This document shows, piece after piece, positions 21,698-30,155 of a stretch of 38,276 nt of DNA. The translations under genes and the position numbers were made by a program. The stretch is from the NCBI GenBank assembly GCA_016933415.1, contig JAFGAX010000014.1:1-38276 (forward strand), written 5' to 3'. Each line of letters opens with the position of its first letter. Position 1 is the stretch's first letter. The stretch is from a bacterium (GTDB taxonomy: Bacteria > Zhuqueibacterota > QNDG01 > DTFT01). The notes below the pieces were generated by a model. That model was not told where the DNA came from. It searched no databases and was given only the letters and a program-made list of their open reading frames with translations.

Positions 21698-23010
21698 CCC
21701 GCGGGCGCAGCGGAGGCCGGTTTGATGATGCGGTATTGACCGCTCAGGTGCATGAGGCTGAACAGGTACAGCAGGCCGTCGTAATACGGGTCGAAATACC
21801 CGTCCGGGTACGGCTCCAGCTTCGCGTTCCACACGGCGTCCACGAATTTCCACCCCTTGGCCCGGTCGGACATCAGCGAAGCCGCGGCCGACGTGGCCAC
21901 CAGGCCGAGAGAATGACGGAGTGTGCGGAACCCGCCCGCGGGCAGTATCCATTCGGGAAGCGTGCCGTCCAGGTTGAACTGGTCCTCGAACGTGTCCATG
22001 CCCCTGGAGTAGAGGAAGTCCTGGAACCGCCCGGCGTAATCCCTCTGCCATTCCGCGTCCTTCGCGTACCAGGAATAATCCATGGCGATGTTCATGGGCA
22101 CGCGCCACGAATCGAACCGGAACGCGGCCGGGAAGAAGCCGCGCTTGAGCGGCTCGCCGTCGTAATCCGTGATGTCCGCGTTCAGGCCGGTTTTCGACCG
22201 GCACGCCCGGCGCAGAAAGGAGCGGGCCGTGTCCGCGCAGTCCCGGTAGAACCGCTCGTGCCCGTCCTTCGCGTATTCCGCCCAGATCTCGTAAAACGCG
22301 GGCAGGTGGTAGGAGGGGTCGGTGAACCGCGATCCCCGTCTGTCCGGCACAAAGGTGATCTGTTTGCGTTCGACGTTCAGCAGGTTCGTGATGCCGGTCG
22401 TGGAGTCCTTGCTCCACATGGCGTCCAGGATGCGCCTGGCCTCGCCGTAATAATCGATTCCCGTCCCGTTCCCCCACCGGTTGGACGCGAACAGCAGGCC
22501 CGTGATGTAATACAGCTCGCCGTCCGAGGCCGGGCCCTGCGAGAGGCGCTCGCCGGTTTCGGGCTTGACGTGCCACGCGAAATAGGCTTCAGCCGGCCCG
22601 CTCTGGTGCTGCATGTGCCGCTTCGACCACCGCCAGAGCCGGTCGAACACGTCCTTCTTGTTCATCTGCACCGCGGCCATCATGCCGTACGACATGCCCT
22701 CGGAGCGCACATCCTTGTTTTTCACGTCCGCGACATAGGCCATGGAGTCGCCGACCTCGAAATACACGCGGTTCGGACCTTCGAACACATCCTGCCAGGC
22801 CTTCGCCACCTTCGCGTCGATTGCCTCCTGAGTGAAGCCGGCCTCGAGGAACACGTTCCGGTAAAGGCCCGTTTCCCAGGCGCCTTTTTCCCATGGTTTC
22901 ATCGCGCCCCTGGGATCCGTGACGTCCCGTTCGCAGTCGTCGGCCGGAAAGACGAACGCAGGGGCGAGCAGAATGGAGAACAGGACTGAACAAACGAGTC
23001 GGTTTCGCAT
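21691..23010 (-). CDS. GH8 xylanase / reducing-end xylose-releasing exo-oligoxylanase
   Basis: A 439-residue exported enzyme with signal peptide (about 1-23). 'RSEGMSYGMMAAVQMNKKDV' holds the general acid E104 of family GH8. 'RLSQGPASDGELYYITGLLF' holds D163, and 'FRFDSWRVPMNIAMDYSWYA' holds D300, at the position of the catalytic base in Rex enzymes. The whole length follows the Rex/xylanase Y branch, not bacterial cellulases. It would release xylose from xylo-oligosaccharides. No carbohydrate-binding module or sorting domain is attached. It lies near the CE15 gene, which fits a glucuronoxylan-degrading set. Confidence 0.9.
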   Translation of the reverse strand: MRNRLVCSVLFSILLAPAFVFPADDCERDVTDPRGAMKPWEKGAWETGLYRNVFLEAGFTQEAIDAKVAKAWQDVFEGPNRVYFEVGDSMAYVADVKNKDVRSEGMSYGMMAAVQMNKKDVFDRLWRWSKRHMQHQSGPAEAYFAWHVKPETGERLSQGPASDGELYYITGLLFASNRWGNGTGIDYYGEARRILDAMWSKDSTTGITNLLNVERKQITFVPDRRGSRFTDPSYHLPAFYEIWAEYAKDGHERFYRDCADTARSFLRRACRSKTGLNADITDYDGEPLKRGFFPAAFRFDSWRVPMNIAMDYSWYAKDAEWQRDYAGRFQDFLYSRGMDTFEDQFNLDGTLPEWILPAGGFRTLRHSLGLVATSAAASLMSDRAKGWKFVDAVWNAKLEPYPDGYFDPYYDGLLYLFSLMHLSGQYRIIKPASAAPAGR

Positions 23011-23038
23011 GGGGGATCCTCATTTCGGATTTCGAAGG

Positions 23039-23082
23039 AAAAAAACGGCCGTCCGCGCGGGCTTCGGGGGACGGAGCCCGCG
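23039..23082 (-). terminator. Putative terminator after the zupT-like gene
   Basis: Arms CGCGGGCT and AGCCCGCG (23,056-23,063 and 23,075-23,082) form a stem read leftward. Ten bases later a palindromic ACGGCCGT leads into seven T on the minus strand (23,045-23,039). The distance between the main stem and the T-run makes it less certain. Confidence 0.5.
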
Positions 23083-23095
23083 GCCGCGGGCCGGA

Positions 23096-23902
23096 TCAGA
23101 GAAACAGCAGCAGACTCACGGCCATGATCATCATGCCCGCGATCAGGCCGCCGATCGCCAGGTGATGCTCTCCGTACTCTTCCGCCGTGGGCAGCAGCTC
23201 GTCCAGCGAGATATAGACCATGATGCCGGCCACGGCCGCGAACACGACGCCGAACGTCGTGGCCGTAAAGAACGAACGCAGGAGGAACCAGCCGATCAGG
23301 GCGCCCACCGGCTCCGCGAGGCCCGACAGGAACGACAGCGTGAAGGCCTTTTTCCTGCTTTTCGTCGCGTACAGGATGGGCGCGGAAACGGCCAGACCCT
23401 CGGGGATGTTGTGGATGGCGATGGCGACCGCGATGCTGATGCCCAGCGTGGGATTGTCGATCGCGCTCATGAAGGTGGCCAGGCCTTCGGGAAAGTTGTG
23501 TATGGCGATGGCGAGCGCGGAGAACAGGCCCATTCGCATCAGCTTCCGTTTTTCCTCCTCGGAGGAGTTCCGGATCTTGTCCTGGGTGTTCATCTCGTGC
23601 GGGTTCTCGTACGACGGGATGAGCCTGTCGATGAGGCCGATCAGCAGGATGCCGATGAAGAACGAAACCACGGCCCAGACCGCCCCCGGTTTCTCCCCCA
23701 GGGCCGCGGACAGGGACAGGCGGGCCTTCGACAGGATCTCGACGAAGGAGACATACAGCATGACGCCGGCGGAGAAGCCCAGCGAAACGGTCAGCACTTT
23801 CGGGTCGAACTTTTTCGACAGCAGGCCGATGAGACTGCCGACGCCGGTCGACAGGCCCGCGAACAGGGTCAGTCCCAGGGCGAATGCGACGTTGCTTTCC
23901 AT
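23096..23902 (-). CDS. zupT: ZIP-family metal transporter (ZupT-like)
   Basis: A 268-residue membrane protein with about eight helices. The metal-binding motifs of the family are present on two neighbouring helices: 'AIAIHNFPEGLATFMSAIDN' and 'AIAIHNIPEGLAVSAPILYA'. A third motif, 'SGLAEPVGALIGWFLL', follows. ZupT imports zinc and other divalent metals. GGAGACG precedes the ATG. Length and layout match ZupT closely. Confidence 0.93.
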   Translation of the reverse strand: MESNVAFALGLTLFAGLSTGVGSLIGLLSKKFDPKVLTVSLGFSAGVMLYVSFVEILSKARLSLSAALGEKPGAVWAVVSFFIGILLIGLIDRLIPSYENPHEMNTQDKIRNSSEEEKRKLMRMGLFSALAIAIHNFPEGLATFMSAIDNPTLGISIAVAIAIHNIPEGLAVSAPILYATKSRKKAFTLSFLSGLAEPVGALIGWFLLRSFFTATTFGVVFAAVAGIMVYISLDELLPTAEEYGEHHLAIGGLIAGMMIMAVSLLLFL

Positions 23903-23981
23903 TTCGTCTCCATGATGGGCGTTGAGAGAGGTCCGTTTCCGTTCATGCGGACATCCGACAGTCCGAAACGATGACCGGAAA

Positions 23982-24001
23982 GCCGGGAACGGCTTCCCGG
24001 C
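23982..24001 (-). other. Hairpin between CE15 and zupT-like genes
   Basis: Perfect arms GCCGGGAA and TTCCCGGC around CGGC, 28 bases past the CE15 stop. No U-tract follows, so it may stabilise the CE15 message or be a factor-aided terminator. Confidence 0.4.
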
Positions 24002-24029
24002 GCCGGGAACGCGGCGGTGCTGAACCCGC

Positions 24030-26024
24030 CTATTTGATCAGAATCATTTTCCGGTTTTCCGCGCGGTCGCCCGCCTTCAGCCGGTAGACGTACACGCCGC
24101 TCCCGAGTCCGGCGGCGCTGAAATTGAACCGGTGCGCGCCGGCCGGCTTGTTTTCGTTCACCAGGGTCCTGATCTCCCGGCCCGTGACGTCATACACGAC
24201 CAGCGTCACGTGCCCCGGTTCCGGCAGGGTGTAGGCGATTTCCGTGACCGGGTTGAACGGGTTCGGATAATTCTGCCCTAAACTGAACGACGCCGGCGGT
24301 TCGGCGGCGCCGACGCCGGTCACGCACGCGTTCTCCGCGACTTCGCCGATTCCGGCCGGGGGATAGTCGAAGTCGGAGACGCAGATCTTGTCCAATTTGG
24401 GCTGGCCGATGCGGTAGGCCAGCGTCAGAGTATGGCTGCCCGCAGACAGCGCCGCCTTGCCCAGTTTTTTCCACTGCCACCCGTTGGAGTACAGGCTGAA
24501 ATTGCCCTGAAACGCGGCATCGTCGGTTTTGTACCAGCAGGCGTTGTTCGCGGCCCACGGGCCGTCGACGCGTATGTAAATGTTGAAGAGGCCGTCCCTG
24601 GATACCGTGAAGGGAAGGGTGATGAAGGCCTCCGGGTCCGTGGGCGCCTTGGAGGAGGCCTTGAGCCCGTCCTTCACCCGCAGATACACGCCGTTCGACG
24701 CGAGCGTGTCGGTCCCGAAGTCCCATGAAGCGCCCACGGCCCCGCACTCGATCTCGAGCCACGATTCCTCCGCCTGACTCCGGTCCCGCTCCGGAAAAGC
24801 CGGGTTGCCGGTGCCCCACCATTCCGTCCAGTAGGAATAGTCGAGAGAAGGCCAGGGATTCGTGTGGATGCCCGTGTCCGCGGTCGTGTCTCCCGCAAGG
24901 AACTTGTCCACGAAGGCCTCGATCTCGGTGCGCTGGCCCGGCAGGATGCCGCAGTGCGGATGCCCCGCCTGCACGGAGAACCCGAACCGGTCGGAGATGC
25001 CGAAGTTTTCCCAGACCTTCTGCGCGGCCCTGCAGGAGACGTATCCGGATGTGTCGGCCAGCCAGATGTAATCCGGGTTGCCGAGCACGAACAGGGCGCG
25101 GGGCGCGACCAGGGCCATGAGCTCGTGGTGATCGTGGGGCAGTTTGACGACGTTTTTGCCGGCGAAACGGAACATGGTGTTGACGAACCAGGCATTGCTG
25201 GTGGCGCCGAGGTTTTCCACGCCGGTCTGGGTTTCGGACACGCGCCATGCGGCCGCGCCGCCGCCGCCGGACTCCTGGGCGATGGTCAGCGCGATGCGCT
25301 CGTCGTACGCGCCCGCGAAGAGCGCCATCTTGCCGGCGAAGGAACAGCCGGTCACGGCCAGGCGCTTCAGGTCGATCGGCAGTTCCGCCTGAACCAGTTC
25401 CAGTCCGTCGATGAGCCGGCTGACGCCCCAGGGCCACGCGGTGTACGCGCCCATGGTGATCTGGTCGGGGTAGAGCCGGTTGATGGGCTCGTTTCCCCGG
25501 ATCTGCGTGTGGGACATGACCTGGCCGAAATTGAACGGGATCATGGCGATTCCGCGGGACGTGAACATGTCCGCGGGCAGACTGCCCGAGGGGCCGCCCA
25601 TGCCGATCACGGCGGCGAAGGGGCCCGGTCCTTCGGGGAGCGTGATCTTCGATTTCAAGGTGAGCGTGTTTCCGTTCTCGGTCACGTTCACCGTGAGCGT
25701 GTCGTTGACGAAGGAGGCCGTGAGCGTGTCCGGCCGGGAGGGTTTGGGCCCGGTTTCGTAATACTGCATTTCCGCCAGAATCTCCGCGCGCCTGCGGGAC
25801 CAGTCCGCGAAATCCGTGGAGCGGCCGCTTCCGTCGGACCACTCGAAGGGGTCGGTCAGGGGTTCGACGACCGGCATATCGTTGAGGGACGAGTACAGCG
25901 GGGGCGGCGGAAAGGCCGCGCCCGTGTTTTCCACGTCATACACGAAGGGGATGTCCTGGGCGGACAAGGGAACAAGCATCAGTGCGCTCAGCAGGAGCGC
26001 CGTCAGGACGATTCGCGTGTTCAT
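24030..26024 (-). CDS. CE15 glucuronoyl esterase with CBM-like and type IX sorting-like C-terminal domains
   Basis: A 664-residue exported enzyme with signal peptide (1-22). The catalytic alpha/beta hydrolase (about 40-395) has the CE15 nucleophile motif GCSFAGK (Ser228), E251 in 'AQESGGGGAA' and His355 in 'QAGHPHC'. CE15 enzymes split esters between lignin alcohols and 4-O-methyl-glucuronic acid on xylan. Residues 420-560 look like a carbohydrate-binding beta-sandwich ('WLEIECGAVG' ... 'KICVSDFDYP'). Residues 578-664 form a FlgD-like sorting domain ('FSLGQNYPNPFNPVTEIAYT' to 'ENRKMILIK'). AAGGAG precedes the ATG. Confidence 0.9.
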   Translation of the reverse strand: MNTRIVLTALLLSALMLVPLSAQDIPFVYDVENTGAAFPPPPLYSSLNDMPVVEPLTDPFEWSDGSGRSTDFADWSRRRAEILAEMQYYETGPKPSRPDTLTASFVNDTLTVNVTENGNTLTLKSKITLPEGPGPFAAVIGMGGPSGSLPADMFTSRGIAMIPFNFGQVMSHTQIRGNEPINRLYPDQITMGAYTAWPWGVSRLIDGLELVQAELPIDLKRLAVTGCSFAGKMALFAGAYDERIALTIAQESGGGGAAAWRVSETQTGVENLGATSNAWFVNTMFRFAGKNVVKLPHDHHELMALVAPRALFVLGNPDYIWLADTSGYVSCRAAQKVWENFGISDRFGFSVQAGHPHCGILPGQRTEIEAFVDKFLAGDTTADTGIHTNPWPSLDYSYWTEWWGTGNPAFPERDRSQAEESWLEIECGAVGASWDFGTDTLASNGVYLRVKDGLKASSKAPTDPEAFITLPFTVSRDGLFNIYIRVDGPWAANNACWYKTDDAAFQGNFSLYSNGWQWKKLGKAALSAGSHTLTLAYRIGQPKLDKICVSDFDYPPAGIGEVAENACVTGVGAAEPPASFSLGQNYPNPFNPVTEIAYTLPEPGHVTLVVYDVTGREIRTLVNENKPAGAHRFNFSAAGLGSGVYVYRLKAGDRAENRKMILIK

Positions 26025-26182
26025 CGATATGCTCCTTCCTGTGGATCGATTGGGAATTGCACAACTGTGGGATGTGCCGGGATGTGTTGCGGCCAGCTCA
26101 AAACGGCATCATTGAAAACAATGAATTTGCGCCCTCCAGTGACCGATTCGGGGACGTGCGGTTATGGTCTGAACAATATTGT

Positions 26183-26211
26183 AAAGTAAAAAATGGGCCG
26201 TATTTATGCAA
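26183..26211 (-). promoter_or_regulatory. Promoter-like site upstream of the CE15 gene
   Basis: On the minus strand, TTGCAT (26,211-26,206), a 17-bp spacer and TACTTT (26,188-26,183) lie in an AT-rich patch of the 263-bp gap. The rest of the gap (26,025-26,287) shows no gene. Confidence 0.4.
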
Positions 26212-26287
26212 GTAACATCTTGTATTCCATACGGATTCCACCTTTCCGTGGATGAAGGCTGACATGCCCCGTCTCCCAGGAACGCGA

Positions 26288-28441
26288 TCAATCCCTCCTG
26301 TCCATGAAATAGATCTTCACATAACTGTCCGGATCCGGGAAGGGCCCGGACACGGACTGCAGAGTCGAATAGGGGTTGTCCCCAATGTAATAGGCGGACG
26401 TGACGCACGCGTGCGCCTGGCCGCCGGACAAGCCGTAGATGATGGAACTGCCCGGGCTGGAAGGGTTGTTCTGCAGGGTCGGAAGCCCGGCGCCTTCCAC
26501 CGAACAGTAAATGGTGTAGCCGTCGCTGCAAAGGGAAGTGGAATTGCACTTGAAATAGACGATTCGTTTCTCGTCGAGGTGATACTTGATCAGCATGTCC
26601 CCCCTCTGCCTGCAGACGTTCTGCTCCGGGGGATTGTAGTCCCACTGGCCGGAATAGACCTGGATGTCCTCGTTCTCCTCGTCCTCCCGCACTTCGCAGG
26701 AACCGCTCAGTTGGTTCGTCCCCGAGAATGACAGAAGCGTCCTGGCATCCTCGGAGTCCGAACCGTTCTTGTCCTCTGAGTGCGTGTTCATCGCGAGCCG
26801 GCAGTCCACCATGCAGACTTCCTTGTACCAGGGGGCCTGCGAGTCGGTCACTTCGAGGGTGAATTCGCCGCTGCCGGCCAGGGTCGGAAGCGTGCAGTTC
26901 GAATTGACCACCGCGACCAGAAGGTCGGACCCCTGCCCGAACAGGGACTTGACGTTCGAGATTGTCAGGGTGAGGTCGCCGCCGCTGATCCCTTTCAGCA
27001 GCGTCAGGCCGGTTCCGTCATATTGAAAGACCATCAGGTCGAGGCGTTCCTTGTACAGGTTCTCGGTGACAACCTTCAGGGAAAGCGCCTGGTTGTCCTC
27101 CAGTTTCGACGCGTCACAGCGGTTGATCCGGTACAGGTGGCAGCTGATGTCGCCCGCCGTTCTGGCGGTGAACGCGTGGTCGATGCTCCCGTCGGACCGG
27201 GGTGAAACCTGCCAGGTCTGGGCGGCGTGCTGCAGGATCCGATCCGCCCTGACCTGGAAAATTTGGCCGCCGATGTACCGCCGGATGTACTCGGGCCACC
27301 AGTGGATCACCGGCTCGGGCAGACGGTTGACCAGATCACCGAAGGCATGGCCCGATTCGCGTTTGTAGAAATCGACGATCCAGTCGGTTTTGCCGGGAGA
27401 GGACTCCGCCAGGAAATGGATCAAAGCGGACATGCCCCGGCCGTGAACGGCCCGCATGATTTTTGAAGGATGCGTTTGATCGATCCCCTCCGGCCGGAAG
27501 GACGCGCCTTCGTTCGGAGAAAAGAGCAGGGGGACGAAGGGGGATTGGTTCGAGACCAGGCTTTCGGCCCAGCAACTGAAGGCGATGAAGAGCCAATGGT
27601 TCTGAGTGTAGAACGGTGAATAGGTCTGGAACAGGACGCGCGCCAGATGCGTGATGGTCTCGGGAGCGTCCAGGTTGTCACGGTTGACATGGACCAAAAA
27701 GCGGGGATCCAGAAAAACCGGTATCATGCCCTGTTCAAAATAAAACCGGCATGCCTGAATACTGACATACTCTCTGGTGATGCAGGCGGACGATCGTGTA
27801 AAACCGTTCGATCGGAATTTTGACTCGATCTGTTCGACGGCGGACCAGATATATTCACAATGAGACGCGGGAAAGGTCAGCGTGAACAGGGGGCCCCCGA
27901 TTCTGCCTTGTTTCGTCATATATCCGGTCAGCGCCTCCACGTGAACGCGGAGCCCGTCGTCCGCTCGTTTTTTCAACGCGGCGGTCGTGTCCGCCTCGGG
28001 CGAGGGGATGTCGAAGATCACGGCGCCCGACGAGTCCCTGCAGGCGACAAGCGAAAACACGGGAAGGGTCGCGTCCAGCTCCGGCACGGTTTCCTCGGGC
28101 CCGACCGCGGCGAATGTCTCATCGGTCAGCTCCCGGTTGACTTTCAGGACCGCGGTCAGCGGTCGGCCCCATTCGGCGGGAAGGCCGTCAATGATGTAAT
28201 GGGGGCTCGCCGTGTTTTCGGTGTCCCCCTGATCGTCCCCGTGCACGAGAATCTCGACCGTCCGGACGTCCGGGAACGCCTGCGGGGGCACGGTGATCCG
28301 GATGTCCTCGTTCCCGACGGACCCGCCTTCGGGGCCGATTTCGCCTTCGCACAGAACCGTCGCGCGGCTCGGGGAGGTCGAATGATCCGAGGCGCAGGCC
28401 AGCAGAAAGAGACAGCCGAACAAAAAAGCCGCGCGTTTCAT
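26288..28441 (-). CDS. Large lipoprotein with N-terminal ZU5-like segment, unknown function (paralogue B)
   Basis: A 717-residue protein. The ATG at 28,441 overlaps the HD gene stop (ATGA) and has GGAGG ahead. The signal peptide ends at C16 ('LFLLACASDHS'). 'EIGPEGGSVGNEDIRITVPP' matches the ZU5-like opening of the 14,832-17,123 lipoprotein. Further shared points are 'NHWLFIAFSCWAESLVSNQS', 'HGRGMSALIHFLAE' and 'HWWPEYIRRYIGGQIFQVRA'. The C-terminal region carries many cysteines ('FKCNSTSLCSDGYTIYCSVE'), which suggests disulfides outside the cell membrane. Function is unknown; a cell-surface or periplasmic role is inferred. Confidence 0.8.
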   Translation of the reverse strand: MKRAAFLFGCLFLLACASDHSTSPSRATVLCEGEIGPEGGSVGNEDIRITVPPQAFPDVRTVEILVHGDDQGDTENTASPHYIIDGLPAEWGRPLTAVLKVNRELTDETFAAVGPEETVPELDATLPVFSLVACRDSSGAVIFDIPSPEADTTAALKKRADDGLRVHVEALTGYMTKQGRIGGPLFTLTFPASHCEYIWSAVEQIESKFRSNGFTRSSACITREYVSIQACRFYFEQGMIPVFLDPRFLVHVNRDNLDAPETITHLARVLFQTYSPFYTQNHWLFIAFSCWAESLVSNQSPFVPLLFSPNEGASFRPEGIDQTHPSKIMRAVHGRGMSALIHFLAESSPGKTDWIVDFYKRESGHAFGDLVNRLPEPVIHWWPEYIRRYIGGQIFQVRADRILQHAAQTWQVSPRSDGSIDHAFTARTAGDISCHLYRINRCDASKLEDNQALSLKVVTENLYKERLDLMVFQYDGTGLTLLKGISGGDLTLTISNVKSLFGQGSDLLVAVVNSNCTLPTLAGSGEFTLEVTDSQAPWYKEVCMVDCRLAMNTHSEDKNGSDSEDARTLLSFSGTNQLSGSCEVREDEENEDIQVYSGQWDYNPPEQNVCRQRGDMLIKYHLDEKRIVYFKCNSTSLCSDGYTIYCSVEGAGLPTLQNNPSSPGSSIIYGLSGGQAHACVTSAYYIGDNPYSTLQSVSGPFPDPDSYVKIYFMDRRD

Positions 28442-28914
28442 GACGGTTCCTCCGGGGTTTGTTTGCCGCGGGCATGGGCGGGACATAAGATTCGCCGTTC
28501 CCGGCCGGCGGGTCGCCCGCCTTCGTTCCGGTTGACGGCCGCGTCGGCCTGCATGAGAACGGCCGGCTCCGCGTAATCGTAACGGGAAGGGGAGTGATGG
28601 CTCCCGATGATCTCGCAGACCTTTTTCGTCTTCTTCGGGGGGAATCCGATGCCGGCGAGCGGTTTTTCGGCGACTGGAGGGCCGACTTTCTCCCGGGTGT
28701 GCCCGTCATTGCACCCCAGTTCCGCCTCGGACTGTTTGAAGCCGATGTCGTGCAGCAGGGCGGAGGCGATCAGCACCTCCGCGTCGCAATTTCCGGCTGT
28801 TTCGGCGATTCTTTCGGCGTGCTTCAGGACATCCAGGGCGTGGTGGATCCGCCGATGGTCCTCGCCGAACGTGTCGATCAGCAGACGGGTGATGGGGGCT
28901 TTGCAGGTGTCCAA
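28438..28914 (-). CDS. HD-domain phosphohydrolase-like protein
   Basis: A 158-residue protein. The HD pattern is seen as H24/H25 ('HRRIHHALDVLKHAERIAE'), H55-D56 ('ALLHDIGFKQ'), H106/H107 ('IIGSHHSPS') and D124 ('LMQADAAVN'). HD proteins hydrolyse phosphate esters of nucleotides or nucleic acids; the substrate here is unknown. The start is TTG at 28,914, because no in-frame ATG or GTG lies before the HD region, and GAAAGG lies about nine bases upstream. Its stop overlaps the start of the lipoprotein gene. Confidence 0.78.
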   Translation of the reverse strand: MDTCKAPITRLLIDTFGEDHRRIHHALDVLKHAERIAETAGNCDAEVLIASALLHDIGFKQSEAELGCNDGHTREKVGPPVAEKPLAGIGFPPKKTKKVCEIIGSHHSPSRYDYAEPAVLMQADAAVNRNEGGRPAGRERRILCPAHARGKQTPEEPS

Positions 28915-29101
28915 TACATGCGCCTTTCAATGGACGGTAACTCACAATGGACGGCAGCTTCTTGGGGGGGCATCGGAATGATCCGGCCGGAATCGGGGCT
29001 CTCCCTCCATTCGCCGGCACCCTGCAGGCCGTTAGCCCGCGGGCCCGGTTTGACTTTCAGAGCGGGAAACCGGCATCCTGCAAGCCGGCTTCATTCGGTT
29101 T

Positions 29102-29329
29102 TCAACGGGTCAGTATCCAGGCGACCGCTGCAAACGCGAATATCAGGACCGCGAAAACGAGCAGAAAACCGCCGGCCCATTTTTGTCCGGACGTTTTCAG
29201 ATTGGAAAAATTCATGAACCGCATTTTCGCGGGATCGCCGTGGCCGTGGAGAAACCTGAATTTGCTGCCGCAATGGGAACACATCGCGGATTGATCCGGC
29301 TGTTCGTGCCCGCAATTCGGACAGATCAT
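29102..29329 (-). CDS. Zinc-ribbon membrane protein
   Basis: A 75-residue protein. The ATG at 29,329 follows AAAAAGGAGG. C3/C6 and C17/C20 ('ICPNCGHEQPDQSAMCSHCG') form a zinc ribbon of the type common at the N-terminus of small bacterial membrane proteins. A linker follows, then one membrane helix (about residues 52-73, 'WAGGFLLVFAVLIFAFAAVA'). No enzymatic part is attached. Function is unknown. Confidence 0.75.
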   Translation of the reverse strand: MICPNCGHEQPDQSAMCSHCGSKFRFLHGHGDPAKMRFMNFSNLKTSGQKWAGGFLLVFAVLIFAFAAVAWILTR

Positions 29330-29378
29330 GCCGGGTCCTCCTTTTTCATGTCCGGGACGGGGCGGACCGGCGCCGGTT

Positions 29379-29798
29379 TCACCCGGTCCGCCGGGGTTGT
29401 CGGGGAGCCGTCCGGCCGCGGGCCGCGGCTCCCCAGGCGGACCGCGGTTTCGTCCTTTTTTTTCGTTCCGTCGCGGTTTTCGTCTTCGGTTTGGGTTCCG
29501 GCAGTTCCCGGGCCGTGATCCTGACCCGTTCACTCATCCATCCCCGGTCGTCGATTCGGTCCTTGATCAGGAAATAATTCCTGGCGCCGGGGTAGGGGGG
29601 CGCCTCGATCACGTCGCCGATGAAGGATTTGCCCCCTTCGGTCGGCTTGAGGTAAAACTGGTTGTCGCAGACCAGGGCGATGACCTACCGGTTGCAGTAG
29701 ACCGCGTATTCCCCGAACATCTTCCTGCACGAGACGTCGCCCGCGTTCCCGATCTGGTCCGCGATAAACCGTGCGAAGTCGGGGTCAGAGGCCCTCAC
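29379..29798 (-). pseudogene. TfoX N-terminal-domain protein gene with an in-frame TAG
   Basis: Read from GTG at 29,798, the frame gives 'DPDFARFIADQIGNAGDVSC', 'RKMFGEYAVYCNR', then TAG at 29,685-29,687. It continues in the same frame with 'VIALVCDNQFYLKPTEGGKS', 'EAPPYPGARNYFLIKDRIDD' and 'RGWMSERVRITARELPEPKP'. The halves together make one TfoX N-terminal domain, usually about 110 residues, plus a lysine-rich tail. Homologues have GK where R-stop occurs here, so AAG to TAG is a likely mutation. Either the gene is dead, or the stop is a sequencing error or is read through. Confidence 0.75.
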
Positions 29799-29854
29799 CC
29801 ATCCTTTCGAAATCCGGGGACCGGGTCCCGGGGGACACATCGGGTGAAACGTCG

Positions 29855-30123
29855 TCAGGAGCTGCGGCGGCCGCGCGGCAGCCTGTCCAGACGACGCATC
29901 AGTTCCTTGTGATTCATGCAATGTTCGATGCCGTGATAGATCACCTGAAACGCGATACGAAGTTCAGGATGACGAGCAGTGTGATTCCGGCATGTATGGC
30001 AAATCCTCCCGATTTCGGGATTCCGGTGAACGGCCGGGACCGACGGGAACGGTTCAGCGGGTCCCGCGCGCCGGGCCGGATCCGGTTTTCATCGTCTTCG
30101 GGAGAGGCGGCGTTCGCGGACAT
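29855..30123 (-). pseudogene. Probable frameshifted small gene, membrane-helix remnant
   Basis: Two overlapping minus-strand frames look protein-like and are complementary. One (from ATG at 30,123) ends with a hydrophobic stretch, 'GFAIHAGITLLVILNFVSRF', then stops near 29,941. The other is open from 30,088 to 29,855, lacks a start in its first part, and reads 'IAFQVIYHGIEHCMNHKELM' then 'RRLDRLPRGRRSS'. A shift near 29,945 would join them into a short membrane protein, perhaps of the 2TM-domain kind. It lies beside the broken TfoX gene, so the area seems to be decaying. Confidence 0.35.
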
Positions 30124-30155
30124 TCAGCGTTCAGGTCACGGAATGGCTGCGATCG

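Noticed and set aside
21652-22989. Plus-strand open frame of about 445 residues opposite the GH8 gene
   Set aside because: Antisense to a gene with intact GH8 catalytic motifs and signal peptide.
24190-25842. Minus-strand open frame of about 550 residues overlapping the CE15 gene
   Set aside because: Arg/Gly/Pro/His-rich, low-complexity translation in another frame of a gene with clear catalytic motifs.
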